A stretch of DNA of 64,000 bases, from assembly GCA_958450365.1 (NCBI GenBank), contig CAUEEP010000400.1, forward strand, positions 310,001 to 374,000. Direction: 5' to 3'. The notes below the pieces were generated by a model that was not told where the DNA came from, did no database searches, and saw only the letters and a program-made list of their open reading frames with translations. Both the position numbers and the translations under genes were made by a program. Position 1 is the stretch's first letter; each line of letters starts with the position of its first letter. Of this stretch, positions 53,060-64,000 are shown one piece after another. This DNA is from Mesorhabditis belari (Eukaryota > Nematoda > Chromadorea > Rhabditida > Rhabditidae).

Positions 53060-53333
53060 TGAACTTGTGCAATGTTTTTCCCTAACAGATTGTGGAATAA
53101 ACTTTTCGCTCAATAACAAGCTTGAAAATGAATTTACAGTTTAAGTCCAGATGTTTGATTTAAGACAAACATAAGTTCACAGTTACAATACGCATTTTTT
53201 TTCCCTTGCTTCAAAGCAGTAGACCAATCAGAGACGAGTAGGAGACGAAAATTGAATTCTCGCGAAGAATTACCCATTTTCCAATCACAAAAACGCGTGG
53301 AATTGCAAAAAAAAGTATTCTGTAGTTGTGGAA

Positions 53334-53408
53334 ATGGTCTTGCTAATGATATGGGAAAAATTCCAAGATATCATCATCGTTCTATTGATAGGATTTGCCT
53401 TCATGGGT
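53334..53408 (+). other. possible signal-peptide exon
   Basis: MVLLMIWEKFQDIIIVLLIG, FAFMG then GTGAGT. Hydrophobic and followed by a good donor and a TTTAAG acceptor 35 nt on. No clear second exon. Confidence 0.25.
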
Positions 53409-53659
53409 GAGTTGAATGAAAAAAAATCAAAACAAATTTAAGGCACCTATTCCTTTTTGCTGTACTTTTTTTATGGAAGTTGAGTGGTGTTTGCGGAAAA
53501 AACCTATCGGTATTCAGCACTACTTTGTAGAATTTTCTGCTGGTACTTGAGAATGCGACAACTGCGGTAAGGCTTTCGGCAGAGAAAATCCAATTTCTAA
53601 CATCTTCAAACAAAAAAAGCTTTCAGACATTTGCGACGATGAGAATTGCGACGTCTAAA

Positions 53660-54110
53660 AAAAGTGATTGATTATCATTGTTTGAAAGCATCTCTCTTCA
53701 TTACGATCATCTAATAACTACCCAATAATGAAGTTTTCATTCAAGCCCACACGGGTTTCTGCCTTTTGTGATCTCCATGATGACTTTGATCCAACCACTG
53801 AACGCTGAGCTTTCGATCTATGCCGTTATTCTAGTTAATTTGGACTGATAGGGACTCCTTTGATGGAAAAGAGATCTTTGTTAAACTCAAAGCGATTTTC
53901 GAACAGCATCTCTCTCGCCGGACCCTTCACTCGCTACTCGTGCCTCAAAGAGATTTTAGATTTGGACAAAGAAATCCGCTTAGCTACACGTAATTCTGCG
54001 CAAACGTCGCCGAGAACATGACGAGGCAAATGAATGGGGAATTTCGAATGAAATCCATTGTGATTGCTTTCAGTTTTACATCACTGACGGGCAGCTTATA
54101 TAGTAGGCCA
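53660..54110 (-). repeat. lectin 3'-flank repeat, complete block
   Basis: Contains on the minus strand both sub-blocks otherwise found apart: the TCAAACAATGATAATC part (53665-53760) and the GTCAAAC-type, GAAATCCATT, CGCCGGACC part (53800-54105). This is probably the original arrangement. Confidence 0.5.
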
Positions 54111-54390
54111 TTTTACAAAAAAAGTTCTCGCGAGTCTCATTTGTCCTGTCATCCCGAGGAAATCTCCCCAAAATCCGTTCCACTCGTGTGTTTTGTTGCG
54201 AAAACTGATCTTAACGAAAGTGTGGTGATTAGTCAGCTTTTCTGTGAACGGAACAGAGTTGTTGAAAGAGTATAATGTACAATATCACTAATATGTACAT
54301 AGCTAAATGACTTCATCGAACAAATTTTGTCTGAAAATGGGATTTCATTCGGTTTTTGACTATAAAGACATATACAGCTCGTTATATCTA

Positions 54391-55580
54391 CAGGGTGCCC
54401 AATAATTACGGCAACACGTACCATTAGTATTAATCAGCTATTATGTGTCTAGTTTTTTGGTTAATTTTTGGTGTTTTTTTAATGTTTTCTAGTAGTTATG
54501 ATGTTTTCCAATATAATTTTATAGTATTTTTGGCATATTTTAGGAATGGTGAAAAAGTCGCCACATCGGGATTCGATCATCGATCTTCATCGCAAAGGGG
54601 CCCGGCAGATCGAAATGGCTCGTCGATTATTGATTGATAGAAGTTTGGTTTCGATTGCCCGCTATAAATTTTTGGGATCAAATCCGGATCGTCGAGGGCG
54701 TGGCAAAAAAGCAACGGTGATTACAAAAGTCAACATCAAGAGGGTTCGCGAACGAGTGCGACATAACAACAAGCAGCAAAAAGTGAGGTCCCAGCGAAAA
54801 ATGGCAAATTCGGTGGGGATTTCAAATAGATCGATGGGCACAATTGTTAAGAAACATCTAAAAATGAAAGTTTATAAGTACTCAAAATGTCATTTTCTTT
54901 CCGCTCTGGGAAAAATGAAGCGAGAAGATCGCGCAAACCAGCTTCTTCTTCGATTCAATGGGATCGACCACCGAAACATTTTGTTTACCGATGAAAAAGT
55001 GTTTACGATTGAGCAGTTTGTGAACAAACGGAACGACAGGATCTATGCCAAGTCTCAGCCAAATGCTTCTGTTACGCGAACTGGATATCCAAAGTCGGTC
55101 ATGGTGTTTGCGAGCATTACCTCTGATGGAAAGACGCCGCTTAACTTCGTGGATCAAGGCATCAAGATCAACGCAAACAATTATCTCGATATTTTGAATA
55201 AAGAGGTTCTCCAGTGGGCTCAGAATCATTTTGGCAATCGTATTTGGTGCTTCCACAGAATGGCGCGCCAGCACACAAAGCTCGAGTTGTTTAGGATTGG
55301 TGTCAGCAAAATTTCCCCGATTTCATCACTTTCAACCAATGGTCTCCATCAAGCCCAGACTTGAATCCTTTGGATTACAGTGTTTGGTCTGTTCTGGAGT
55401 AAAAAGCTTGCAAAAAAGCCCATTCCACAGTCGATCCTTTGAAGAAATCATTACAAAAGGCATGGGATGAGCTGGATGTTCCATACCTATCTGCATATTG
55501 ATACCTATTGATGCATTCCCAAAGCGCCTTCAGGCTCGTATTGCCGCGAAAGAAGATGTGTTTGAGAGAAAGTAATTTTT
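54391..55580 (+). mobile_element. maT-type (DD37D) Tc1/mariner element, decayed, right end missing
   Basis: After TA, the left end CAGGGTGCCCAATAATTACG begins at 54391. The transposase starts at 54546 (MVKKSPHRDSIIDLHRKG, helix-turn-helix) and is open to ~55255 with TDEKVFTIE (first Asp), GYPKSVMVFASITSDGK. It then shifts frame: QNGAPAHKA (second Asp changed to Asn) and SPSSPDLNPLDYSVW (third Asp) lie in another frame with stops after RVV and VLE. Thirty-seven residues separate the second and third catalytic positions, the maT spacing. No matching right end before lectin coil exons start at ~55620. Confidence 0.8.
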
Positions 55581-55619
55581 TTTAAAAAGTTATTAAAGAA
55601 TAAATTGTCTCTTGTCTCG

Positions 55620-56825
55620 ACTCTTGTCTCTTGTCGACTGAGACGTGAGAAAACAGTTTTTTCATTCCCAAAACTCTCATTCCAATCACTCCAATCACTT
55701 CCTCTCTAGACAATTTGAAAGAATCAAAACGGTCGAAATCGCGAAGTTGCAGGAAGATTTATAGGTTTTTTTAAAGAAAAGGGTTGAGTTTTTTTTAAAA
55801 AGACGGTAGTGTGGGTGAAATCAACAAATCTGGAAGAATTTAAGCCCATCTTTTTCAGTCAATGTGAACGAAAGAAGAGAAGCAATGAATTCACGAATAT
55901 CAATTCGAAAATCTCACAAAGTGATGATCGATCGACCAAGATTGATGCTCATTTGAAAGAGATGTGAGTCTTGAGATCCCTTAAAGAAATATCTGAGGAT
56001 GAGACACTTTTAGAGATTCCAAAGTCGCCGAAATGTCAAGGGCCATCTCCGCATTGAAGGCCGAATTGTGGATTCAACGATATTAGAATCTATCTCCTGT
56101 CGACTGAGACTTGAGAAATCGGTTCTTTTTGACCCCCAGAACATCCATTCCACTCAATCCAATCAATTTCTCTCTAGACAATTTGAAAGAATCAAAACGG
56201 TCGAAATCGCAGGAAGATTTATAGGTTTTTTTAAAGAAAAGGGTTGAGTTTTTTTTAAAAAGACGGTAGTGTGGGTGAAATCAACAAATCTGGAAGAATT
56301 TAAGCTCAACTTTTTCAGTCAATGTGAACGAAAGAAGAGAAGCGATGAATTAACGAAGATCAACTCAAAAGTCTCGCAAAGTGATGACCGATCGACGAAG
56401 ATTGGTGCTGAATTGAAAAGGTTGTGAGTCTTGAGATCCTTTAAAGAAATACCTCAGGATGAAACACTTCTAGAGAATCCAAAGTCGCCGAAATGTCAAG
56501 GACCATCTCCGCATTGAAGGCCGAATTGTGGGTTCCACGATATTAGAATCTATCTTCTGTCGACTGAGACTTGAGAAAACAATTTTTTGACCCCCAGAAC
56601 ACCCATTCCACTTAATCCAATCAATTCCTCTCTAGACGATTTGAAAGAGAAAATAAAACGGCCGAAATTGTGAAGTTGCGGGCAGATTTGTGAGTTTTTT
56701 AGAGAAAAGGATTGGGTATTTGTCTAAAAGTCTGAAGAAAAGTTTTTCGAAGAAATTCAGGAATCGAACGATGACTTGGATCTTGGATACGGAAGGATGG
56801 TCGTATTTGGCAAAAACCGCTAGTC
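55620..56825 (+). pseudogene. tandemly duplicated lectin coil exons with broken CTLD start
   Basis: A unit with three coil exons (FERIKTVEIAKLQEDL; CERKKRSNEFTNINSKISQS; SKVAEMSRAISALKAEL) at ~55705-56070 is repeated 468 bp later (56178-56530) at ~95% identity. A QFEREN-type exon (56636-56690) and the first CTLD exon follow (EGWSYLAKTA); it is cut at ~56820, just before the Tc1-type element. The donor of the first exon (ATTTATAG) is damaged in both units. Confidence 0.65.
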
Positions 56826-57019
56826 TAACCTCTTTTTTGAAAATCATTCTTTTCTCAGCCCCTAGATTTTTCCCAATTACACTTTTGATACCAAAAAATA
56901 CTAGATTTTAAGAGCTACCATTTGACACCCAAACGCACACTGTAACATAAAGCAGCGCGGAGAACGGAGCGTGGAAAGTTAGACTACCCCGTTATTATGG
57001 GGAGGGCCTTACTGTTATA

Positions 57020-58583
57020 CAGTGCGTTTCAAATTCTTAAACGCACCCTCTAAAATAGCGGATTTTGCATTTTGACCACCGCTACAACTATTAATCTTTT
57101 TCTATTAGAAAGAGCATGTCTTAAAACCTAAATAACACGAAAAAGAAGCATACTGTAAAAAGTAAAAATTTTCAAAATAGAAACTTTTTGCTAAATCGAC
57201 CGTTTCAAATTCTTAAACGCACTATGAAAATATTTTTATTTATCGACACAAATTAAAAATCAAAGGTTAAAAATCAAAACTAATAATCTGTACACGCACC
57301 AGAACGATTAATTACTTGAAAAATGCGGTCTGGCATTGAATTGATGAGGTTTTGAAGAGCAGAGACGTCGAGATCGCTCCAGGCCGAAAAAAGTGCTGCT
57401 TTAAGTGTAGAAACGTCTTGAAACTGACGATGATTCTTGTAGACAGCTTGGACAAGTATTTCCCATAAATTTTCTATCGGATTGAGGTCAGGAGACTGAG
57501 CGGGCCAGTCCAAAGTTGCAATGTTGTTGCTGTTCAGCCAGTCTCGGGTGTCTCCGGCTCGATGAATTGATGCGTTGTCGTATTGAAACAAGTCCGGAAC
57601 GGTTGGATTTAGGAGCAAAAACGGCAACAAGCAATTGTTCAAGATATCTATCTAGTCATCCGATTCGAAACCATCTTCAGAGCGACCGTTCCATCAGCAC
57701 AAAAGGCGGCCCAAACCATCACAAAACCACCGTCAAAGTTTTGAGTTCCAAACACCATCGGATCACGTCGAAGATCCTTTCAATAGTAGTCGACGCCATT
57801 GGGACCATCCCAATTTCATTTCTTCTCATCGGAAAAGATCACCTAAACGCTAAAAAAATAATAAAACATAAGCGGCTTTCTAACCATAGATCAATCCTGA
57901 TTCATATGAGCCTTGGCGAACTCCAATCGGGCTTTCTTGTGCAAAAGCTTCACGACCGGCTGCATGTTCAATAATTGTCGATCGATATGTGGATTTTCCG
58001 TGACGACTCGCCAAATTGTCGACCTCGAAGCGTCGATTTTCAGTCTGTTTTCACTTCATTGATCGTTTTTCCGTGGATTTTGTTCACAATATGGCGTCTA
58101 GCTCGCGGCGTAAGCTTGGTTTCGGTCCTGGCTTCTTCTTTGGTGCAGAAACGAACTCGAACTTTCTATAATTTCGCACGGCAGAGTCGGATCGGCCAAA
58201 ATTTTTTGCGATTTTCCTTATTCAGTCGCCAATCTTCAAACGGGCATCAATCTGGCCTTTATCATAATACGTGAGCAGCTTTCCGTGTGCCATTTACCTG
58301 GAAATTAACAAAAATTATAAATTTAATAAAAAGATATGCACAACAAAACGAAAAATTTCAAATAACAACAGCAAAGGCAGGTGCGTTTAAGAATTTGAAA
58401 CGGTCGATTTAGCAAAAAGTTTCTATTTTGAAAATTTTTACTTTTTACAGTATGCTTATTTTTCGTGTTATTTAGGTTTTAAGACATGCCTTTTCTGATA
58501 GAAAAAGATTAATAGTTGTAGCGGTGGTCAAAATGCAAAATCCGCTATTTTAGAGGGTGCGTTTAAGAATTTGAAACGCACTG
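57020..58583 (-). mobile_element. Tc1-type (DD34E) transposon, complete ends, decayed transposase
   Basis: CAGTGCGTTTCAAATTCTTA at 57020 and its complement ending at 58583, each next to TA. Inverted ends are ~205 bp and nearly identical. The 21-bp terminal motif GTTTCAAATTCTTAAACGCA is repeated at the inner border of each end (57206-57230, 58380-58405), the IR/DR layout. The transposase on the minus strand starts near 58293 (MAHGKLLTYYDKGQIDARLK) and has frame breaks; the C-terminal part 57280-57642 is open: LFQYDNASIHRAG and DWPAQSPDLNPIENLWEIL. Thirty-four residues separate the second Asp and the Glu. 1564 bp. Confidence 0.9.
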
Positions 58584-58599
58584 TAGGTATTACGGTAAC

Positions 58600-59282
58600 A
58601 ATTTTAACTAAATATTTTCAAGCTCATGATAAAACGAGATTAATAATAAATAATCATAACAGTAAATAAATAATAAAACTCATAATAAAACGAACTAATG
58701 TGAGTGGTCAACTCAGAGTCCAAAAGTTGATCAAGAAATTTGATTCAAAAAACTGTTTCGAGGAGCAAAAATACGGAAATGGGGTCTTTATGGGCGAAAA
58801 AATGAAGTCCACAAAATGGTAACGAGCTCTGAAATTGGAAAGCGCTTTTCTCATTTGGAGTTCGTAAAGGAAATTGATGTGTCCAAAAATGACGTAAGAA
58901 ATCAAAAAAAGGGCTAAATACTCAGTCAATCAAGAAAAGTAGCAAATTATTTGCTCTCTGAATATCTTATGCTTTCAACTTTAATCACAACATATTCAAT
59001 CAAACATCAAAAGGGAAACAATGCGGTTAACTTTGGAGCAGTCACATTTCAAGTACTCGAGCAGTCGTTTTCAAAAAGTTTTCAAAAGATCCCTGTTTAT
59101 ATTATTTTGGAAAAACACAGCCTTTGCTCCCAAGCATCTAAAAGTTTCGTTAAAAGTTAAAGTAGAGTTAGAAATAGTCCCTCAATTTTACCACCCTCAA
59201 AACACAAACTCTCAATTCGATTTCTTTCTAGCGTTCATTCTTTTTTGTTGATTGTTCGATGATTCTAATGCTTTCTTTTTAG
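58600..59282. other. no assigned gene
   Basis: Short frames only. The last ~150 bp may be the intron before the exon at 59283. Confidence 0.25.
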
Positions 59283-59490
59283 GAAATGACGGTGTTCGAA
59301 TCGCCCAATTGCATTCTCTGCAAGAAACCGTGTAAGTTTTTGCTTTTTAGTGATGGACCTCGAAATAATCTAGATTTTAAAGCTTAAATAAAGTGGGGTT
59401 TTCTTTTATTTGTCAATCTTTTAGTTACTCGAGTTGTTGAACAATCTCGATCTCCAGGTCAGTTGGGTTGCGGATTGGCCATCTCAATAA
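59283..59490 (+). CDS. two short 3' exons, coil-like, unrecognised
   Basis: TTTTTAG, then NDGVRIAQLHSLQET to a GTGTAAG donor (59329), then TTTTAG and LLELLNNLDLQVSWVADWPS, Q, TAA (59425-59490). Phase-consistent. The tail of the second exon also occurs at 13075-13130, attached to a mariner fragment. Upstream exons not identified. Confidence 0.35.
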
Positions 59491-59591
59491 CATAGAATTG
59501 ATGATTTTTGAAATTGAATTTGAAATGATTTTTGCGATCATTTCAAATTCAATTGTAGTAATTTACGATTGGAAAAGCTTTCTTTCGTCAC

Positions 59592-61371
59592 TCACAGACA
59601 CATTTGTAGAGTCATAACTTTTTTGAGTCTGATGGATTTTATATTTTTTTCAAGAGAAGAGCCCACGAACCATCTCTCATCGTGGCTCGAAAGCTGAAAT
59701 ATGTTCATTTCTGATGGAAATCCTTTGATAAAACACTTTGCGTTATTTTAGACAAAGAAGTTTCCCCAAATTGATCGAAATATTTTTGGAATAATTCTGC
59801 ATTGGAAATTGGAATAAATATTGATGAGTTCACACTGAAAACCTCACCAAAGCGTGGGTCCTCGAATCCGGGTATCCCGAATACCAATTCGTGAAATCCA
59901 CCGAGCTTCCATCCGTCCATTCAAAAGCATTTCCTTTCTTCGGATTTCTCTGAAAAAAGAAATTTTTATGTTTCACTGTTGATATTTCAACCAAATTTTT
60001 TTCCATTTTAAAACTCTTCTAGTTCTTCAATTCAAATTAGATTTCTATCAGTTTCTATGATTCCAGATTTCCATCAAAGAACTATCAGTGAAACGAATCA
60101 TTTCTTCACAAAGAGCCTTCGGACAATGGCCGAAAGAATCATTACTTTATATTTATTTATCTCTTTTAATGAGAAAAATTCAACCTTCAGTCCGATCCAG
60201 AACCAATTATAAGGAGAGCCCGAACGGATAGATTTCGCTAAAATGATTATGGATTATTTTCGGTTTTGTAAAGTGAAAATTTCTACGAAAATCATGAATA
60301 TTCAGAATTGAATCATTTCGATTTCCTACCGAGTTTCCAAACAAAGTCGTGTTCTTCTTGACTGTGAATTGAGACTAAATGGCTCTTTCGACGCGCACAA
60401 TATGCCTCGGCTTCCTCAAATGTCATTTTTTGATCGATAACCTTGGAATGAAGATAATCCTGGTTCACAAAATCCACCAAACCTTGTACCAAGAAGCGGT
60501 TTTTGCCAAATACGACCAGCCATCCCGATTCAAGAAAGTCATCGTTAGATTTCTGAATTTCTTCGAAAAACTTTACTTCAGACTTTTTAAACAAATACTT
60601 AATCCTTTTCCTTAAAAAAAACTCACAAATCTGCCCGCAACTTCACCATTTCGGCCGTTTTATTTTCTTTTTCAAATTGTCTAGAGAGGAGTTGATTGGT
60701 TTGAATGGAATGGGTGTTTTGGGAGTGAAAAAGCTGTTTTCTCAAGTCTCAGTCGACAAGAGTGGCCAAATAAACTCACATTTGGGTTTCGAGATCAAAG
60801 TTTTTGCTCTGCAACGCGTTGATTTTCCCTTCGAGCTCTCCAATCTTGACTTTTCCGTCTCTCGCTTCCGTATTTGGGTCCGTACTAAAAAAAGTCTGAT
60901 TTTTATCGAAATTTTCTGTTGAGTCTATCTAAAAGGAAATTACAAAATTAGTACAATTGTGCCTCGAGATCGTCGTTCTTCCGTTTCGTCTCGGCGATTT
61001 TCCTTTCCAATTCTCGATTTCTCTCCCTTTCGTCAACCAAATCATCCTCCAACTTCGCGATTTTCAAATTCGCCTCGATTTGAGCGATTTTTGCTGTCCA
61101 TCGACTCATCTCGACGTCTTTGTCCTTTTTCATTTGCTCCCTAAGCTATTCGATTAAATTAAAGACTGTTTTTGATAAAAGCAAAGATTTGGCGAAAAAC
61201 CCACAAATCGGCTTCGAGTTGGGCGATTTTCTTCAACGAGGTGACCGATTCTTTTATGCGTTTGGTACTCTTTTCAGGCAATTCTTCAGTCATTTCGGGC
61301 ATTTCTGGAGATTTGGAAAAAGAAGAGATGCTCTGAAGACATCGAGGAGGAAGATTCGAGAGATTATCCAT
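59592..61371 (-). CDS. coiled-coil CTLD gene, MDN form, with a chimaeric last exon
   Basis: MDNLSNLPPRC start at 61371, then coil exons (about 60964-61143, ~60780-60890, ~60630-60683), CTLD exons 60483-60552, 60330-60441, 60185-60237, 59848-59949, and a last exon 59592-59693. Phases agree through 59848. The last exon starts normally (LSSHDERW) but after 14 codons crosses a breakpoint at ~59645 into unrelated sequence and ends MTLQMCL. The FICKR segment with its core cysteine is therefore lost. The second CTLD exon is nine bases longer than usual (RSGSPYNWFWIGLK). Probably non-functional as a lectin. Confidence 0.65.
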
Positions 61372-61573
61372 TTCGGTTGCTAGACGATTGGATGCCTACA
61401 AAATTACTGAATTTTCTCGAAGAACAAGTGAAAATTAAAGGAAACAGCTACTAAAGAGATAGAATTGATGAGAGAAGACGAAATCAAACAAGAAATTCGT
61501 TGCCAAGCAAAATAGGGGTTTCTTATTAAAACGAAAACTGCTACAAAACAACAATGATTTGAGGCAAGAAATA

Positions 61574-62144
61574 CAGGGTGTGCCAAAAGTTCCCGTACTT
61601 GTATTTTCTGTATTTTTGGTGACGTTAGATAAAAAGGTACGATTTTAAAAGCAAAGAAATTCGAATTCCTCGCGAAAAACTGATTTAGAAAACGTTTCTG
61701 ATTAATTTATAAGTGCAACACTATTTAAGACAAGTGATTGAGAAGAGGGTCCGCTCAGGGGCGCTTTGGTCGCACAGTTATTTCCTTTGATGGAAGTTTG
61801 TAAAACCAAGTTCTAGCCTGACTTCCGACTCGGTCGTTGACCAAAAACTTTATACACCCAATATAAAAAATGTCACATTTTATGCCTAGTTTTCGAAAAA
61901 CATCTTGGCTTGGAAAATCTTTTGAGCCATAAAAGTTACAGGCCTTAAGCCCCAAAAAAATGTGCGACCAAAGCGCCCCTGAGCGGACCCTCTTCTCAAT
62001 CACTTGTCTTAAATAGTGTTGCACTTATAAATTAATCAGAAACGTTTTCTAAATCAGTTTTTCGCGAGGAATTCGTTTTACCCTTTTATCTAATGTCGCC
62101 AAAAATACAGAAAATACAAGTACGGGAATTTTTGGCACACCCTG
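61574..62144. mobile_element. 571-bp foldback element flanked by TA
   Basis: CAGGGTGTGCCAAAAGTTCC at 61574 and its near-complement ending at 62144, each bordered by TA. The arms extend ~225 bp with few mismatches (for example CGCTCAGGGGCGCTTTGGTC against its complement at 61970-61990), leaving a centre of ~110 bp. It interrupts the segment that is continuous at 11640-11660. CAGGGTG ends and TA target suggest a Tc1/mariner-type non-autonomous element. Confidence 0.85.
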
Positions 62145-62700
62145 TAGGATGAGGACGCAAGGACTTCTTCAATAATTTACCAATATCCAGACTAAGTTTG
62201 AGAAGTGGGAAGCTCATTTCTGAGAATGATTGATGAGTTTTGCATAGGATGATTGAGACTTTGCCTTTTAGTCCATTTACGTCTTGCCTAAAGCATTCAC
62301 AATTGTTTATTCACCCAATGGCAACAGTTGGCTCACATCTGCCGTACAGTAAATTGAATTGAGTAAATAACGACTTACACATGACAGGGAATTTCAGTTT
62401 AAAACTGGAAAGATGAGCCGTAATGGTGTTCGTTGGGAACAGGAATTGATTCTCCAATCGTCCGTATTTGTTGTGCTCCTCGAAAGATATTATCAAATGA
62501 TTTCGATCGATTCCCCCAGAACTTTCGATACGGATTCTGTCCAATTTTCTGCGAAACAAACATTTGTGTTGAGATCGGTGGCTTTCCTCTGCTCCAAGAA
62601 CTTTTCCATTCCCAAGGAAATTAAAACAATCATTGGCCTTTCAATCTTGAGGAATCATGAAGCATTCTTGAAGAATTCTTAACAAAGCTCTGCTTTCTTT
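62145..62700 (-). other. third LEQRKATDLN module
   Basis: Continues the segment interrupted by the foldback element and then repeats 11860-12230 and 2590-2990 (FCRKLDRIRIESSGGI and LEQRKATDLNTN in alternative frames). Same position relative to an MDN-type lectin gene. Confidence 0.35.
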
Positions 62701-62709
62701 TCTTCCTCT

Positions 62710-63560
62710 TTCCGCCTTTTTCCAAAAACTGGTGAAGATTCACCCTAAAATTTATACACTTATTAGCCTTCTAAAATCTTTCTTAGGTCAGTCCACGAAG
62801 ACCGATTAATGTGAAGAAATTGATGGCGAAACGAGTATTGGCTCGGTTGGGAAAAAGTCTCTCAAACGCATGTTGCAATGTACTACATATTGTTGAATTC
62901 TAGAAAATCTCTAAACTTACGGATCACAGATTCTTTCATACAGCTTTGGAAGTCCCATCATTTGAGCCAATTCAAGGAAAATGATTTTGATGTAAATCCT
63001 GCACGAAGAAGTTGTCTCATTCTCGTTCAAATGGATTTCGCTCAAAACCTAAATTTGAACACTTCAAATATGGATAAGAAAAAGTAAATATTCGCATAAA
63101 GACTTACATCTCAAGTAATGGCATCTGTGAAAAGCAAATGACTGATTAAACGAGCCATATTCCTCAGTTTCGTAATATCAAAGCGATGGATAGTTTGATA
63201 AGTCTCCCGAGCTATCGTCTCAAAAGTAGCCTAAAATTTAAAAAAATAGTCATATACTTTTGAAACTAACTTCAACGAGTATGTGAATGAGTTCCGGCTA
63301 AAATGAAAAAAAATGTGGCTCTTTTCTATTATTAGGTACCTTAAAATTTAAGAAAAGTGAGTTTCACGGTTAAAGTGCCTAGTAATTGGAAAGAGCCAAA
63401 AATGTTTTATATTCAATCAATAAGCCCAACCTCCCATTCTGGCCTGACACTCATTTCGAGAAGTTTGTGAGCGGTGATAGCCGAGCGATGGTTGAATTGT
63501 CAAGTAAACTTCGCGACGGAAAGCAACGAGATTTTGCTCAGTGTCGTCAATGATTTCTAA
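62710..63560 (-). pseudogene. CWC22-like 3' fragment, duplicate of 3.2-4.2 kb
   Basis: Minus strand retains [20 protein letters not shown] (63460-63530), ARETYQTIHRFDIT (~63190), the [16 protein letters not shown] equivalent (~62930) and [12 protein letters not shown] sequence (~62860). The EGLFP exon has lost bases and the polar tail is missing. The same 80-bp foldback repeat sits at 63317-63397. Decayed. Confidence 0.7.
63317..63397. mobile_element. miniature foldback repeat, same family as 3914-3992
   Basis: Ends GGCTCTTTTCTATTATTAGGTAC and its imperfect complement; orthologous position within the duplicated CWC22-like intron. Confidence 0.6.
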
Positions 63561-63564
63561 ATAA

Positions 63565-64000
63565 ATCGTTTCTACATAAAGCAAACCTCTATCAGTTTCG
63601 CGCCACTCTCTTTCAGAAAAGCAATACACACTTCCACCGAATCTTCCGTTGGTGTTTTAAGCATCAAAATCATGATCTCAAGAGCAAGCAACTCGTCAAG
63701 TCAAGTCAAGGCTTGCTCACTTTTTGCTTGAACTTTAGCCTTGGTTTGTCAGTTTGGTTGTTTGTTTTTGGGTCCTTGTGGATATTTTCCCCGCGAATTT
63801 CCATAGAAGCAAATCCCTCACATTTAAATTTATGCACGTGAATTAGTATTTGAAAACTGGGTAGATGATTTTAGTTTAAGTTGTGAGATAAATGAGTTTA
63901 AGTTGTGAGATAAAGTTATTCGGAGAAAATGTCTAGAAGTCCTCTACAGCGTACAGAGTGGATATTTTTCATATGCAAATTGAAGCAAATTTCGGGATTT
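63565..64000. other. no gene seen at the right edge
   Basis: About 63560-63700 reads CWC22-like only in part on the minus strand. A GAGTTTAAGTTGTGAGATAAA direct duplication is at ~63874-63914. Nothing else recognisable. Confidence 0.3.

Noticed and set aside
54882..55274. 130-codon minus-strand frame over the maT element
   Set aside because: Antisense shadow of the transposase open frame.
57516..57974. 152-codon plus-strand frame over the Tc1-type element
   Set aside because: It is antisense to the transposase, whose DNPIENLW-type motifs are clear on the minus strand.

Overview
This is nuclear DNA from a eukaryote with small exons, very short GT..AG introns (many 37-60 nt) and TTTCAG-type acceptors. 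The best fit is a rhabditid nematode. Supporting signs are a 12-unit interstitial array of the nematode telomere hexamer TTAGGC with its TCAGGC variant (32588-32659), mariner, maT and Tc1 elements, fragments of a CWC22/LET-858 homologue, and a lineage-expanded C-type lectin family. Genes were modelled by hand from splice signals and reading phase, because no gene except the kinase-linked one has a long open frame. No database search was run, so family names rest on motif recognition.

The dominant content is a family of coiled-coil C-type lectin-domain (CTLD) genes in complete, frameshifted and truncated copies. I can splice three copies with no defect (372-2401 minus, 9682-11473 minus, 48817-50956 plus). 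A fourth (26144-28092 plus) is open if one decayed coil exon is skipped. A fifth (59592-61371 minus) is open but has a chimaeric, cysteine-less end. A sixth (19767-21615 plus) is frameshifted near its N terminus. Plus-strand copies begin with a signal-anchor exon (type II membrane form). Minus-strand copies begin MDNLSNL/MDNRSNL with no membrane segment. Between the N terminus and the CTLD lies a variable set of coil exons that are all phase 2-2, so they can be duplicated, lost or reordered without breaking frame; a 468-bp tandem duplication of such exons sits at 55.7-56.6 kb. The CTLD itself is split by a 41-nt micro-intron.

Around and between these copies are: (i) broken pieces of a CWC22-like splicing-factor gene (3.1-5.5, 15.9-16.3, 62.7-63.6 kb) and one exon of an SmF-like snRNP gene (15.7 kb); (ii) a multi-exon gene with an ENY2/Sus1-like segment, in three copies (5.5-6.4, 23.8-24.2, 36.1-36.8 kb); (iii) an inverted duplication carrying a divergent pair of secreted-peptide genes, one with eight cysteines (29.0-30.1 and 51.9-53.1 kb); (iv) a protein kinase gene joined by a 37-nt intron to a long unrecognised C-terminal region (38.0-41.8 kb), the largest coding unit here; (v) transposons: an entire Tc1-type element with long inner/outer repeat ends (57020-58583), a decayed maT (54.4-55.6 kb), many mariner fragments, a MULE-like piece, and several foldback/MITE elements.

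The picture is a rapidly rearranging gene-family region in which segmental duplications, transposon insertions and exon gain or loss build and destroy lectin and secreted-peptide genes. Much of the remaining DNA is intron or repeated flank of these units.
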